Of a DNA stretch of 64,000 nt, positions 1-9,177 are shown piece by piece. How positions within the stretch are numbered: the first letter of the stretch is position 1; each line of letters begins with the position of its first letter. Origin of the DNA: Xenorhabdus cabanillasii (lineage in GTDB: Bacteria; Pseudomonadota; Gammaproteobacteria; Enterobacterales; Enterobacteriaceae); NCBI RefSeq assembly GCF_003386665.1, contig NZ_QTUB01000001.1, positions 4,154,001 through 4,218,000 of the forward strand, in the 5' to 3' direction. The position numbers were made by a program, and so were the translations under genes. Below the pieces are notes generated by a model that made no database searches, was not told the origin of the DNA, and saw only the letters and a program-made list of their open reading frames with translations.

Positions 1-482
1 GCTCCCCAACTCATGAGATCTGCAAGATATTGAGGTGTAATCATATCAAGGTATTCGCCTGCTGCTGGTAATCCCATATCGTTAATATCGATCAGAAGCT
101 TACGTGCTATGCGTAATCCATCGTTGATATCAAAACTACAATCCATTTTCGGGTCATTAATTAACCCCTTCCAACCGATTGTGGTACGAGGTTTTTCAAA
201 ATAAACCCGCATCACGATTTCCAAATCTGCCTTCAATTCTTTGCGTAATTTGTTCAGGCGTTCTGCATATTCCAATGCAGCCTTCGGATCATGAATTGAG
301 CACGGACCAATTACTACCAATAGACGATCATCTTCACCAGCTAAAACGTTATGAATAGCTTCACGGGCTTCACGGACAGTAATAGCAGTATCTTTTGTCG
401 CGGGAAATTTTTCGAGCAATGCAACTGGTGGTAATAATTCTGTTATTTTCCTTATTTTTATATCGTCATTCTGGTAATTCAT
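1..482 (-). CDS. aroG: 3-deoxy-7-phosphoheptulonate synthase (DAHP synthase), 5' part only
   Basis: The enzyme condenses phosphoenolpyruvate and erythrose-4-phosphate in the first step of the shikimate pathway; it is cytoplasmic. Only the first 160 residues are in the window and the 3' end runs off the left edge. The translation starts MNYQNDDIKIRKITELLPP, which follows E. coli AroG (the phenylalanine-inhibited isozyme) closely, and it contains the family motifs VIGPCSIHD (about residues 57-65) and EKPRTTIGWKGL. The ATG at 480-482 matches the E. coli start. Assignment to AroG rather than AroF or AroH rests on the N-terminus and on the pnuC neighbour, as in E. coli. A TyrR-box-like sequence lies upstream. 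Confidence 0.95.
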   Translation of the reverse strand, partial: MNYQNDDIKIRKITELLPPVALLEKFPATKDTAITVREAREAIHNVLAGEDDRLLVVIGPCSIHDPKAALEYAERLNKLRKELKADLEIVMRVYFEKPRTTIGWKGLINDPKMDCSFDINDGLRIARKLLIDINDMGLPAAGEYLDMITPQYLADLMSWG

Positions 483-556
483 CGACCTTCCACCTAATGT
501 GTTTACAGTTATTTGAAATAATTTTGTGATCTCAATCTAACTGTTAGGTGCTATGC

Positions 557-574
557 TGTAAATAATCTTTGTGG
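557..574. promoter_or_regulatory. possible TyrR box upstream of aroG
   Basis: TGTAAA, six bases, then TTGTGG matches the first half of the TyrR consensus (TGTAAA-N6-TTTACA) exactly and the second half weakly. It lies about 75 bases upstream of the aroG start. E. coli aroG is controlled by TyrR, so the context fits, but a half-match in AT-rich DNA is weak evidence. Confidence 0.25.
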
Positions 575-699
575 GTAAGAAAAGAACTTTTTTCATAGAA
601 GAATAAGAATATACATAAAAATTATGTAAATTCAGATAATTAAATTAATAAAGCGGGAACTTGTAAGAGGGAATAATTAAATGAAATATCAATAAATAA

Positions 700-726
700 G
701 CCATAAGCCGATTAATGACTTATGGC
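700..726 (-). terminator. hairpin downstream of pnuC
   Basis: GCCATAAG (700-707) pairs perfectly with CTTATGGC (719-726) around an 11-base loop. Read on the minus strand it is followed by TTATTTATT, so it can act as a rho-independent terminator for pnuC. A second small hairpin, GCTAAC-TGTTA-GTTAGC (731-747), lies between it and the gene. Confidence 0.6.
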
Positions 727-766
727 CTGCGCTAACTGTTAGTTAGCATTTTTAATAGATCACACT

Positions 767-1468
767 TCATTCATTATTTTTAGCTGCTGTGATCCACAAA
801 CGAGCACCATTCAGAGCGATCCCCGTCAGAATAATGTACTGCAACGACATAGCCAGAACACCCTGGTAGAAGTAAATCACTACACTAATAACATTAATGA
901 TCACCCATATCAGCCAATTTTCCACATGCTTACGAGTCATTAAAATCATTGCCACTATCGATAGCACTGTCATCACTGAATCCCAGAATGGGAATGCATC
1001 TGGCTGTAAATTCGGCATGGTAATATTGGAGCCCATCCCCTGTAAGACAAAAACCACAATTTTTGCCATATAACCAAAGATCTGATCAATATTGAATGTC
1101 ATGATCAAGATAAAAATGATAGAAACTGCCGCAACACTAAGCATTTGTTTAGGGTTCAGCCAACGGATCTTTAATTCTATCTGTTTCTGTTCGTTGATTC
1201 GGCTCCAGGCATACCAACCATAAATATTAGCGGCGAAGAAAAAGATTTGCAGGATAAGACTGGCATAGAGTTGAATTTGGAAAAATATCACAGCAAATAA
1301 TGACACATTAATCAAACCAAACAAGTAATTAATGATTTTTTCTTGACTGGCGAGCCAAATACATAATAAACCCGCAATTGTGCCAACAGCTTCTATGTAT
1401 GAGAGGTTATAACCACCTGTTCCTAACGGAATATGTACTAATATGTTATGAATATTGAAAAAATCCAT
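767..1468 (-). CDS. pnuC: nicotinamide riboside transporter PnuC
   Basis: PnuC is an inner-membrane facilitator that takes up nicotinamide riboside, a vitamin B3 form, for NAD synthesis. The 233-residue protein has the usual family length and about seven hydrophobic helices, with tryptophan/tyrosine-rich segments typical of PnuC (ANIYGWYAWSR near residue 80, NWLIWVIINVISVVIYFY near residue 183). AAGGATAAG lies a few bases before the ATG. In E. coli nadA precedes pnuC in the same operon; here the upstream DNA holds only tRNA genes, so import may matter more for NAD supply in this organism. Confidence 0.93.
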   Translation of the reverse strand: MDFFNIHNILVHIPLGTGGYNLSYIEAVGTIAGLLCIWLASQEKIINYLFGLINVSLFAVIFFQIQLYASLILQIFFFAANIYGWYAWSRINEQKQIELKIRWLNPKQMLSVAAVSIIFILIMTFNIDQIFGYMAKIVVFVLQGMGSNITMPNLQPDAFPFWDSVMTVLSIVAMILMTRKHVENWLIWVIINVISVVIYFYQGVLAMSLQYIILTGIALNGARLWITAAKNNE

Positions 1469-1643
1469 GCTTTCTTATCCTTACCATAAATGATGTTTAG
1501 TATATCAATACAAAAAACGTAGAATTAAGATAAAAATCGATTATTTTGCTCTTAATTGTTTTACATGCTAAACAAGATAGCGAATTATTAAGCAAAAGTC
1601 TTTAAGTATTTTAGAGATCTTAATGTAATAAGGGAGAAATAAA

Positions 1644-1709
1644 TTTTCGACTCGAACCGGTGAGCGATTGATTAAAAGCCAACAGTTCTACTGACTAAGC
1701 TAACGACTC
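1644..1709 (-). pseudogene. decayed tRNA-Lys copy
   Basis: On the minus strand this stretch keeps most of a tRNA-Lys: an acceptor/D-arm segment like the intact copies (GAGTCGTTAGCTTAGTC), an anticodon arm with the CTTTTAA loop, and TTCGAGT in the T-loop position. The T-stem and the 3' acceptor strand no longer pair and the CCA end is missing. It is followed by the same spacer (ATGTATGAATGAGAATTTTA) that separates the two intact genes, so it is a third tandem copy in decay. Confidence 0.8.
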
Positions 1710-1740
1710 ACTTGGAAAATGTATGAATGAGAATTTTAGA

Positions 1741-1816
1741 TGGTGGGTCGTGCAGGATTCGAACCTGCGACCAATTGATTAAAAGTCAACTGCTCTACCG
1801 ACTGAGCTAACGACCC
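1741..1816 (-). tRNA. tRNA-Lys (anticodon TTT)
   Basis: A 76-base gene, with an encoded CCA end, that folds as a standard cloverleaf. The acceptor is GGGTCGT, the anticodon loop CTTTTAA, and the T-arm GCAGG-TTCGAAT-CCTGC. It is identical to the copy at 1848-1923, with a 31-base spacer between them, so the two probably share a transcript. The site matches the E. coli lysT-valT cluster between the tol-pal genes and nadA-pnuC, but the valine tRNAs are absent. Confidence 0.97.
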
Positions 1817-1847
1817 ATCTTGGGAATGTATGAATGAGAATTTTAGA

Positions 1848-1923
1848 TGGTGGGTCGTGCAGGATTCGAACCTGCGACCAATTGATTAAAAGTCAACTGC
1901 TCTACCGACTGAGCTAACGACCC
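1848..1923 (-). tRNA. tRNA-Lys (anticodon TTT)
   Basis: A 76-base tRNA-Lys identical to the copy at 1741-1816 and transcribed first of the pair. Acceptor, D, anticodon (CTTTTAA loop) and T arms are all intact and the CCA is encoded. No clear -35/-10 pair was recognised in the 166 bases before it. Confidence 0.97.
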
Positions 1924-2089
1924 ATCTAAATCTTGCCTGGCATTGCTTTCTTATTGCTTGCCAACGGCGGCATATATTACTGATTTCTCTGTAAGGCGCA
2001 ATATTTATTTTATCAAATCCCGTTTAAGCGCCTATTAATCGGCCAATCATCCCCAAAAAGACCGATAAATAACCTCTTGGGGATAATTA

Positions 2090-2854
2090 TTACATTCCTG
2101 CAATCTTTTTTTCGGCCATTTTAGCCGCACTAGTGCCGGGGTATTGCTTAACCACCTGTTGATAAACTGCCTTCGCTTTATCCTTTTGCCCTTTTTCCTG
2201 CATGATCAAACCAACTTTATACAGAGAATCACTGCTTTTTTGTGACTTAGGATAATTTTTCACTACGGTCGCGAAATAATAAGCCGCATCATCTTTCTTA
2301 CCTTTGTTGTAATTCAACTGACCTAACCAATAGTTGACATTCGGTAAGTATTTCGACTTAGGATAAGCTTTAGCAAAATTCTGGAATGCTACGATAGCCT
2401 TATCGTATTCCTTAGTGTTGATAGCCAAAGCAACGGCGGCATCATAATCTCCCTTTTCGCTTCCTGTGCTGATGGCAGCTGCGGGCTGATTATCAGCCCC
2501 CTTTTCCGCCGGGGTCGCTGTATTACCATTTTCTGCATCTGAAGGATGAGTGATTTTATCCAACTGCTGATAAATATCTTTCTGGCGCTCAATGATCTGA
2601 TTTAATTGATACTGATTTTCCTGAATCTGACCACGGAGTGTATCAATATCACGCTGAGAATCAGCAAGCTGTTGCTGGAGTTGAGTTAATAACTGGCTAT
2701 GAGCGTCGGAAATACGCTCTAATTGGGAAAGGCGCTCATCTGTGGAGCCTGAGCCGACATTACTGATTGGCGCTTGGGCAGTAGCGGCCCATGGAGCCGC
2801 TACGCCAACCAATAACGACAGACCCAATACAAAACGTCTGAAGTTACTGTTCAT
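2090..2854 (-). CDS. cpoB: Tol-Pal associated periplasmic protein CpoB (YbgF)
   Basis: CpoB coordinates peptidoglycan synthesis with outer-membrane constriction at the septum through TolA. The 254-residue protein has a Sec signal peptide (MNSNFRRFVLGLSLLVGVAAPWAA, cleavage near residue 27). A Gln-rich coiled coil follows (about residues 40-95, the trimerisation helix), then an Ala/Gly/Asn-rich linker. A C-terminal TPR domain from about residue 130 carries repeats such as YPKSKYLPNVNYWLGQLNY and YPGTSAAKMAEKKIA. The protein is slightly shorter than the E. coli one. It is the last gene of the tol-pal cluster, nine bases after pal. Confidence 0.95.
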   Translation of the reverse strand: MNSNFRRFVLGLSLLVGVAAPWAATAQAPISNVGSGSTDERLSQLERISDAHSQLLTQLQQQLADSQRDIDTLRGQIQENQYQLNQIIERQKDIYQQLDKITHPSDAENGNTATPAEKGADNQPAAAISTGSEKGDYDAAVALAINTKEYDKAIVAFQNFAKAYPKSKYLPNVNYWLGQLNYNKGKKDDAAYYFATVVKNYPKSQKSSDSLYKVGLIMQEKGQKDKAKAVYQQVVKQYPGTSAAKMAEKKIAGM

Positions 2855-2863
2855 GCCTTACTC

Positions 2864-3370
2864 TTAGTATACGATTACAGCGCGACGGTTTTTAGCGTAT
2901 GCTGCTTCGTCATGACCAAGTACAGCTGGTTTTTCTTTACCATAAGAAACGATAGCGAGCTGGTCACCTGAAACACCTTTGCCTTGCAGATACATTTTAA
3001 CTGCATTTGCACGACGCTCACCCAGAGCGATATTGTACTCAGGAGTACCACGCTCATCTGCATGGCCTTCAATAGTTACTTTAACAGATGGGTTGCTACG
3101 CAGGAATGCAGCATGCGCATCCAGCATCTGAGCAAATTCGCTGTTAATGTCGTATTTATCGAAACCGAAGTATACGATATTGTTGTTTTGCAGCTCTTGC
3201 ATCTGCTGACGTGCTAATTCTTCAGCAGACGGACCTGCTTTAGAAGAATTATCAACAGTGCCTACACCAGACTGATCATTGTTGCCATTTTTGTTAGTGT
3301 TAGTACACGCTGCTACGGCCATGATTGGTAAAGCTAACATCAACCCTTTTAGCACTTTGTTCAGTTGCAT
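2864..3370 (-). CDS. pal: peptidoglycan-associated lipoprotein Pal
   Basis: Pal is an outer-membrane lipoprotein that binds peptidoglycan and TolB. I chose the ATG at 3368-3370: it gives [11 protein letters not shown] as in E. coli and has AAAGAG a few bases upstream, while the longer reading frame adds nine unconserved residues. The lipobox is VAAC with the lipidated Cys at residue 22. An Asn/Gly/Ser linker is followed by an OmpA-like peptidoglycan-binding domain (about residues 60-168) with the motif [20 protein letters not shown]. Total 168 residues, close to the family norm. Confidence 0.97.
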   Translation of the reverse strand: MQLNKVLKGLMLALPIMAVAACTNTNKNGNNDQSGVGTVDNSSKAGPSAEELARQQMQELQNNNIVYFGFDKYDINSEFAQMLDAHAAFLRSNPSVKVTIEGHADERGTPEYNIALGERRANAVKMYLQGKGVSGDQLAIVSYGKEKPAVLGHDEAAYAKNRRAVIVY

Positions 3371-3413
3371 CTCTTTGATCCTTTTATAGTTTGCCATACA
3401 TACTTATTATGCA

Positions 3414-4724
3414 TCACAGATACGGCGACCAGGCAGGAAATTTAACCTGTCCATCAGTAGCCGGAAGACGCGCTTTGAAACGCCCGTCAGTCGAAACTAG
3501 CTGCAATATAGTCCCCAACCCTTGAGTGGAGCTATAAATAACCATAGTGCCGTTAGGTGCGATACTCGGCGTTTCATCTAGAAACGTATCTGTCAAAATC
3601 TGAACAGATCCCGTTCCCAGATCCTGTTTGGCGATGTGCTGACTGCCACTCGCTGTGCTAACCATAACGATAAAAGTACCGTCTGGACTCACATCAGCAT
3701 CTTGGTTTTGTGAACCTTCCCAAGTCAGTCGTTGTGGAGCACCGCCATTAATATCGATTTTATACAATTGTGGACGACCACCCTGATCAGAGGTATAGAC
3801 CAGTGTCTGGCTATCCGGCATCCAGCTTGGCTCAGTATTGTTACTGCGGCCATCTGTTATTTGACGAATCTGCCCTGAAGCCAAATCCATCACATACAAA
3901 TTCAAACTGCCTGTTTTAGATAGGGCAAAAGCGAGCTTAGCCCCATCAGGGGAGAATGCTGGTGCTCCATTGTGGCGAGGAAATGAAGCTACATTACGAA
4001 ATACTCCTGTTGCCAATGTTTGGATCACCAGAGAAGAACGGCCACCTTCAAATGTCACATAAGCCAGTTGAGAATTGTCTGGTGACCATGCCGGTGACAT
4101 TAAAGGTTCTGCTGAACTACGTACCGGAGTTTCGTTATAACCGTCATAATCAGCCACTCGCAGCTCATACGAATACTTATTCGCAGCAACCTTCTTAACG
4201 ACATAAGCTATACGTGTGGTGAATGCGCCTTTAATGCCGGTCAGCTTTTCAAATACTTCATTACTGGCTTCATGCGCAGCATAGCGTAGCCATTTTTTCT
4301 CAACTGAAAATTGATTCTGCACCAATACTGAACCCGGTGTTCCAGCTACATCAACCAACTGATAGGAAACCAAAAATTTGCCATCAGCAGCAGGCTGAAT
4401 TTGCCCTACAGCTACAGAATCTATTCCAAGAGCGGACCATACCGCAGGTGTTACTTCAGAGGCTGTGGTAGGTTGCTGTGGCATGCGATCCGGAGTAATG
4501 GGATTGAATTTCCCACTGTTCCTCAAATCGGCAGCAACGATTGAACCAATTTCTTCTGGCGGATTACCTGCACCAGTCCATTTAAATGGAACGACACCAA
4601 TAGGACGGGCAGAATCAACACCTTCCGTAATTTCAATGCGAACTTCTGCATGAGCAAACGTTGCCCATAGCATCAGAAAACCCAATAATACTTTAAACGT
4701 CAGTTTAAAAGTTTGCTTCATCAT
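3414..4724 (-). CDS. tolB: Tol-Pal periplasmic beta-propeller TolB
   Basis: TolB shuttles between Pal and the TolQRA motor in the periplasm. The 436-residue product has a signal peptide ending FAHA (cleavage near residue 26), an N-terminal anticodon-binding-like domain, and a six-bladed beta-propeller. The blades are marked by repeats of the form [63 protein letters not shown] and [14 protein letters not shown]. Two adjacent ATG codons (4724 and 4721) follow GGGAGAG; the second gives the E. coli-like MKQ start, so the true start may be one codon later. A 166-base gap without a recognised gene separates it from tolA. Confidence 0.97.
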   Translation of the reverse strand: MMKQTFKLTFKVLLGFLMLWATFAHAEVRIEITEGVDSARPIGVVPFKWTGAGNPPEEIGSIVAADLRNSGKFNPITPDRMPQQPTTASEVTPAVWSALGIDSVAVGQIQPAADGKFLVSYQLVDVAGTPGSVLVQNQFSVEKKWLRYAAHEASNEVFEKLTGIKGAFTTRIAYVVKKVAANKYSYELRVADYDGYNETPVRSSAEPLMSPAWSPDNSQLAYVTFEGGRSSLVIQTLATGVFRNVASFPRHNGAPAFSPDGAKLAFALSKTGSLNLYVMDLASGQIRQITDGRSNNTEPSWMPDSQTLVYTSDQGGRPQLYKIDINGGAPQRLTWEGSQNQDADVSPDGTFIVMVSTASGSQHIAKQDLGTGSVQILTDTFLDETPSIAPNGTMVIYSSTQGLGTILQLVSTDGRFKARLPATDGQVKFPAWSPYL

Positions 4725-4890
4725 CTCTCCCTTATCGCGATCGATATGCCCGCAATAATCCGCCGGATTCTAACAAACGCCAACAAACAAAACCAGATAC
4801 CTAAATAAAATCTAATAATTTTATTTATACAAATAAATTATCCAAAACTTCACCTAATAAATAACACATTCCCACCAAATATTTACCTTA

Positions 4891-5910
4891 CTATGGCTTA
4901 AAGTCTAGTGAAAAACTCTTGAAATGTTCATAAACCTCTTTACTTGGTGGACGTGGCATTTTGGTTTGATTCGCCGCAGCAATTGCTGCCCTACATAATG
5001 CGGGGTCGCCTCCATTAGCCTGAACACTAATCAACATACCATCTGATGCCAGTTTTATGCTCAAGTCACAAGTGCGCCCTAAATACAAACTCGGATCACG
5101 AAAATGACTCTGGATCGCAGCCCGAATTTGCCCTTTGTAATTATTGATATCCGATTCAGAAGCGCCACTTTTCTTACTACCGCCTTTACCGGCAGCGGAT
5201 GCTCCACCTTGCTGTTTAGGTGCATTAGAAGTTAATCCCCCAAGCAGATCATCAACTGCCTGAGCCTCTTTTTGGGCTTCAGCCTTAGCCCTGACTTTTG
5301 CTTTAGCCGCGGCTTCCGCTTTAGCCTTTGCTTCAGCTTCTGTTTTTGCCTTCGCTTCGGCTTCAGCTTTTCGTTTCGCCGCTTCTTCTGCTTCTTTCTT
5401 AGCTTGGGCTTCTGCTTTTCTCTGAGCTTCTGCCTGCTCTTTCAGAATTCTTTCTTGCTCCGCTTTCGCTTTAGCAGCAGCTTCTTCGGCAATCTTTTGC
5501 TCTTCACGAGCCTTAGCTGCCGCAGCATCAGCCAGCTTTTTCTGTTCTTCCGCAGCTTGCTGTGCTTTTATTCGCTCTTCTTCTGCGGCTTTCAGCCGCT
5601 CCTGCTCTTCTGCCTGTTTAGCACGCAATTCGGCTGCCTGTTGTTCAGCTTTTTTCTTCCGTTGCTGCTCAGCCAGCTTTGCATTAGCCTGCTGTTGTTG
5701 TTGCTGGTTATATTGCTGAACTACCGCATTCGGATCGACCATAACGGCATCAATCACCGTACCACTATTTCCACCGCCTCCCATTTCTGTTTTTTGCTTC
5801 AAAGATCCCCAAATCAGGAATCCGAACAGGATAATATGCAAAATAATCGAAATGATAATGGCACGATTTAGCCTACTGTTTTGCTTATTTGTCTTTCCCA
5901 CGCTCGACAT
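4891..5910 (-). CDS. tolA: Tol-Pal energy-transducing protein TolA
   Basis: TolA links the TolQR proton-driven motor to TolB and Pal; it is anchored in the inner membrane and spans the periplasm. There is one transmembrane helix (about residues 17-37) carrying the SIILH motif used to contact TolQ. A long Ala/Lys/Glu/Gln-rich helical domain follows (about 75-220), then a Gly/Ser hinge and the globular C-terminal domain (about 255-339) with the conserved cysteine pair in GRTCDLS and DPALCRAA. At 339 residues it is shorter than E. coli TolA, mainly in the low-complexity helix. The gene sits 26 bases after tolR. Confidence 0.96.
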   Translation of the reverse strand: MSSVGKTNKQNSRLNRAIIISIILHIILFGFLIWGSLKQKTEMGGGGNSGTVIDAVMVDPNAVVQQYNQQQQQQANAKLAEQQRKKKAEQQAAELRAKQAEEQERLKAAEEERIKAQQAAEEQKKLADAAAAKAREEQKIAEEAAAKAKAEQERILKEQAEAQRKAEAQAKKEAEEAAKRKAEAEAKAKTEAEAKAKAEAAAKAKVRAKAEAQKEAQAVDDLLGGLTSNAPKQQGGASAAGKGGSKKSGASESDINNYKGQIRAAIQSHFRDPSLYLGRTCDLSIKLASDGMLISVQANGGDPALCRAAIAAANQTKMPRPPSKEVYEHFKSFSLDFKP

Positions 5911-5936
5911 CCAGAAACTTTAAGTAAAAGCCGCCA

Positions 5937-6368
5937 TCAGGCACCAATAGGCTGAGTCATTAAACCAACCGATTTCACACCCGCTTGACGAAGCATATTC
6001 AGTGCCTTGATGATTTCATCATAAGGGACTTCCTTTGAACCTCCAATCAAGAAAATTGTTTTTGGGTTAGCTTTCATCAAGGTTTGAGCTTCAGCAATAA
6101 TTTGCTGTTCAGGTAATAATTCTAAACGCTCCTGACTAACAACCATGTTGTAGCGCCCTACCCCGGAAACTTCTACAATAACCGGTGGATTATCAGAACT
6201 GGAGACAGTTTTGGAATCCACCGAATCAGGTAAGTCAACTTCTACACTTTGCGTGATAATCGGGGCGGTTGCCATAAAAATCAGCAGCAAAACCAGCAAC
6301 ACGTCCAGCAAGGGGACGATATTGATCTCGGATTTTAGCTCACGTCTGCGACTACGAGTGCGCGCCAT
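5937..6368 (-). CDS. tolR: Tol-Pal proton channel subunit TolR
   Basis: TolR is an ExbD-family inner-membrane protein that forms the proton-conducting motor with TolQ. The 143 residues comprise a short basic N-terminus (MARTRSRRRELKSEIN), one transmembrane helix (IVPLLDVLLVLLLIFMAT, about residues 17-34) containing the essential Asp (LLD), and a periplasmic domain to the end. Length and sequence fit E. coli TolR. It lies between tolQ (23 bases away) and tolA. Confidence 0.97.
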   Translation of the reverse strand: MARTRSRRRELKSEINIVPLLDVLLVLLLIFMATAPIITQSVEVDLPDSVDSKTVSSSDNPPVIVEVSGVGRYNMVVSQERLELLPEQQIIAEAQTLMKANPKTIFLIGGSKEVPYDEIIKALNMLRQAGVKSVGLMTQPIGA

Positions 6369-6391
6369 TCGCTTTTTCCCCTTACGATAAA

Positions 6392-7081
6392 TTACGATTT
6401 ATTGGAATTGGAAACAAAAGCCTGACGATGCAAAATCGCCAGAAATTCTTCCATAAAATTATCGTAACTTTGTTCGAGTTTATTGACACGCTGGTTCAGA
6501 CGGTTATAAGCCATCACCGCCGGAATCGCAGCAAACAAACCAATAGCTGTTGCAATCAAAGCTTCCGCAATACCAGGAGCGACCATTTGCAATGTTGCCT
6601 GTTTTACTGCTCCCAGAGCAATAAAAGCATGCATGATCCCCCAGACTGTGCCGAACAGACCGATATAGGGACTGATAGAACCGACAGTACCCAGAAATGG
6701 GATATGATTCTCCAAAGTTTCTAATTCACGATTCATTGAAATTCGCATAGCGCGGGAAGCTCCCGTAATGACAGCCTCTGGTGCATGGTTATTTGCCTGA
6801 TGTAAGCGAGCGAACTCTTTAAAACCAGAATAGAAAATCTGTTCAGTGCCACTTAAAGAATCGCGGCGTGACTGGCTTTCTTTATAAAGACGGGATAATT
6901 CAACCCCAGACCAAAATTTATCTTCAAATGCTTCCGTTTCCCGCGTAGCGGCATTCAGAATTCTTGTTCGTTGAATAATAATTGCCCAAGAAACCACAGA
7001 GAAGCCAACCAGGATTAACATGATCAGCTGCACTAAAAAGCCTGCCTTCAGGAATAAATCTAGGATGTTCATGTCAGTCAC
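6392..7081 (-). CDS. tolQ: Tol-Pal proton channel subunit TolQ
   Basis: TolQ is a MotA/TolQ/ExbB-family inner-membrane protein that, with TolR, energises TolA. The 229-residue protein has three predicted transmembrane helices (about residues 15-38, 135-158 and 170-195) with the family core [10 protein letters not shown] and [22 protein letters not shown]. Its start overlaps the end of ybgC by four bases (ATGA), indicating translational coupling. Confidence 0.97.
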   Translation of the reverse strand: MTDMNILDLFLKAGFLVQLIMLILVGFSVVSWAIIIQRTRILNAATRETEAFEDKFWSGVELSRLYKESQSRRDSLSGTEQIFYSGFKEFARLHQANNHAPEAVITGASRAMRISMNRELETLENHIPFLGTVGSISPYIGLFGTVWGIMHAFIALGAVKQATLQMVAPGIAEALIATAIGLFAAIPAVMAYNRLNQRVNKLEQSYDNFMEEFLAILHRQAFVSNSNKS

Positions 7082-7482
7082 TGCTTAAACTCCGCGACAA
7101 TAGACTTTGGAAGCGCAATAGGCTTCATTTGAGATGAATTTACGCAGACGACCAGACATTCTGCGTTACTGATAACTACATCATTACAATCAACAATTCG
7201 TTGAATAAATGTCAGTGAAGCACCACGGATATTCGTGATCTCGCTTTCCACAACCAACTGGTCATCCAGCCTCGCTGGTTTGCGGTAGTCAACAGTCATA
7301 CGGCTGACAGCAAAACCAACTTGTTCATCCAACATATACTTTTGGTGGAAGCCCTTATCACGCAGCATCTCTGTACGTGCTCTTTCATAAAAAGCCAAAT
7401 ATTGAGCGTGATAGACTATACCACTAGCATCTGTGTCTTCGTAGTAAACACGGATAGGCCAACGGAACAACATATTACTCAC
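7078..7482 (-). CDS. ybgC: acyl-CoA thioesterase YbgC
   Basis: YbgC is a hotdog-fold thioesterase of the Tol-Pal operon that hydrolyses short acyl-CoA; its link to Tol function is unclear. The 134 residues match the E. coli length when the GTG at 7480-7482 is used, preceded by AGGA. The catalytic motif [21 protein letters not shown] (about residues 14-34) contains the family Asp and His. First gene of the tolQRA transcript; 124 bases separate it from ybgE, where an operon promoter probably lies. Confidence 0.95.
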   Translation of the reverse strand: MSNMLFRWPIRVYYEDTDASGIVYHAQYLAFYERARTEMLRDKGFHQKYMLDEQVGFAVSRMTVDYRKPARLDDQLVVESEITNIRGASLTFIQRIVDCNDVVISNAECLVVCVNSSQMKPIALPKSIVAEFKQ

Positions 7483-7606
7483 ATATAATCCTAATCAGGC
7501 GAATTGACGTTGTCACTATACTCAAGAGAATAGCGCTTTGGAATGACTTGTTATTAAAGAAGTCAAAAAAATTTATAGGCCAGCGTCCTATAAAATCATA
7601 AATAGT

Positions 7607-7894
7607 TTACTTAAGGAAATGATATAAGCCAAAAATCAGAATCAAAAATGCAGGTAATGGATGAAAAAAAAGACGCCAGATAAAATGCTTAGGGTTAAAT
7701 CCAATACCAAAAATAACCCCGGAACATACCGCCCAGATCAGTAAAATGCCTTGCCATACAGCTAATAAACTTGTGCTCGCAGCAAAGCGTGTTGGATCCC
7801 ACAATACACATCCAGCAAGTGCCAGAGCCATAATAAGGATAAGGGCCCTTAGCAGGCCCTTACTCATCAGTTGGTAAAATTTGTCAACCAACAT
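7607..7894 (-). CDS. ybgE: cyd operon membrane protein YbgE
   Basis: A 95-residue hydrophobic protein with about three membrane helices (residues 14-32, 42-62 and 73-92), of the YbgE family that accompanies cytochrome bd operons; its function is unknown. Its ATG overlaps the TAA of cydX by one base (TAATG), so the two are translationally coupled. It is the last gene of cydABX-ybgE. Confidence 0.92.
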   Translation of the reverse strand: MLVDKFYQLMSKGLLRALILIMALALAGCVLWDPTRFAASTSLLAVWQGILLIWAVCSGVIFGIGFNPKHFIWRLFFHPLPAFLILIFGLYHFLK

Positions 7895-8010
7895 TAGCTT
7901 TTATCACTCTCAGTTATTTTTTCTGATTCACTATGTTCAAGTGCCAAAGCTGCAATAACTGCAAAACTACAAGCTAAGAGCGTTCCCAGAATCCAAGCAA
8001 AATACCACAT
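7894..8010 (-). CDS. cydX: cytochrome bd-I oxidase small subunit CydX
   Basis: CydX is a single-helix inner-membrane subunit needed for full stability and activity of cytochrome bd. The 38-codon reading frame MWYFAWILGTLLACSFAVIA... has the invariant MWYFAWILG start of the family, one transmembrane helix (about residues 4-24) and a charged C-terminal tail. It lies 13 bases after cydB and overlaps ybgE by one base. Confidence 0.95.
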   Translation of the reverse strand: MWYFAWILGTLLACSFAVIAALALEHSESEKITESDKS

Positions 8011-8023
8011 GTTCTATGCTCCT

Positions 8024-9163
8024 TTAGTACAGTGAGTGTTTGTTATTTTCAATGTGGCTCTTATCCAAACGCCCAAAGGTTTTGTAGTAACACCAAATGG
8101 TGTATGACAGAACAATAGGAACGAAGATAAGCGCAACAACGAACATAATTTGCAACGTCCACTGACTGGATGTCGCATCCCACATAGTCAAACTGACATT
8201 CGGATTAAAGCTTGATGGCATCACAAACGGGAACATGGATACTCCTGCGGTCAGAATAATGCAAGCAACTGTCAGTGATGAAAACAGAAACGCCCAGGCA
8301 CCTTTATCCAATCGAGTCGCCAGCATAGTCAGCAAAGGAAGAATGACACCCAATGCAGGTATAGCCCACAATATTGGCTGATTATTGAAATTGATCAGCC
8401 ATGCCCCAACCTGTTGAGTAACTTGTTTATGCAATGGATTAGATACTCCATTCACATCCAGACCACCAGTCACAACATAACCATCAATGCCATAAATCAG
8501 CCACACACCTGCCAGTAAGAAAGCCACCGCGGTTATCAATGCACAAACGTGTGTCGCAGTACGGGAGCGCAAATGCAATTCACCCGTAGTACGCATTTGC
8601 AGGTAAGTTGCCCCTTGTGTCGTAATCATCATCAGACTGATGATACCTGCCAGCAGCCCATAAGGGTTCAGCAACTCAAAGAATGACCCTTCATAGGAAA
8701 CCCTCTGATCTACATCTATCATCAAAGGTACACCTTGCAGCAGGTTACCGAATGCCACCCCAATAACCAATGGAGGTACAAAACTGCCAATAAACAGCCC
8801 CCAGTCCCACATGTTACGCCATTTTCTGTTTTCCAGTTTCGAACGATAGTCAAACCCTACAGGACGGAAGAACAATGCCGCCAACACCAAAATCATCGCT
8901 ACATAGAAACCGGAGAAAGCAGCAGCATATACCGCTGGCCAGGCAGCAAACAGTGCTCCACCCGCTGTGATTAACCACACCTGGTTACCGTCCCAGTGAG
9001 GTGCAATTGAGTTAATCATGACACGGCGTTCAGTGTCATTTTTGCCGATAATCCGCAGCAGGATACCAACACCCATGTCAAAACCATCGGTCACTGCAAA
9101 CCCGATTAGCAATACACCAATCAGCAGCCACCATATAAATCGTAACACTTCATAATCAAGCAT
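8024..9163 (-). CDS. cydB: cytochrome bd-I ubiquinol oxidase subunit II
   Basis: CydB is the structural partner of CydA in the high-affinity quinol oxidase of the inner membrane. The 379-residue protein has the E. coli length and eight to nine hydrophobic helices. It begins MLDYEVLRFIWWLLIGVLLI and contains the family motif GFDMGVGILL (about residues 28-37) and HWDGNQVWLI. It lies 14 bases downstream of cydA and before cydX. Confidence 0.98.
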   Translation of the reverse strand: MLDYEVLRFIWWLLIGVLLIGFAVTDGFDMGVGILLRIIGKNDTERRVMINSIAPHWDGNQVWLITAGGALFAAWPAVYAAAFSGFYVAMILVLAALFFRPVGFDYRSKLENRKWRNMWDWGLFIGSFVPPLVIGVAFGNLLQGVPLMIDVDQRVSYEGSFFELLNPYGLLAGIISLMMITTQGATYLQMRTTGELHLRSRTATHVCALITAVAFLLAGVWLIYGIDGYVVTGGLDVNGVSNPLHKQVTQQVGAWLINFNNQPILWAIPALGVILPLLTMLATRLDKGAWAFLFSSLTVACIILTAGVSMFPFVMPSSFNPNVSLTMWDATSSQWTLQIMFVVALIFVPIVLSYTIWCYYKTFGRLDKSHIENNKHSLY

Positions 9164-9177
9164 AAGTGGACTCCTGC

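Noticed and set aside
2049..2084. ATCCCCAA / TTGGGGAT inverted repeat after cpoB as a terminator
   Set aside because: The stem is eight pairs with a 20-base loop and no T-run on the minus strand; it may fold, but there is too little to call it.
5272..5871. 199-codon plus-strand frame opposite tolA
   Set aside because: A Phe/Ser/Leu-rich shadow of the Ala/Lys/Glu-rich TolA helix; no independent support.
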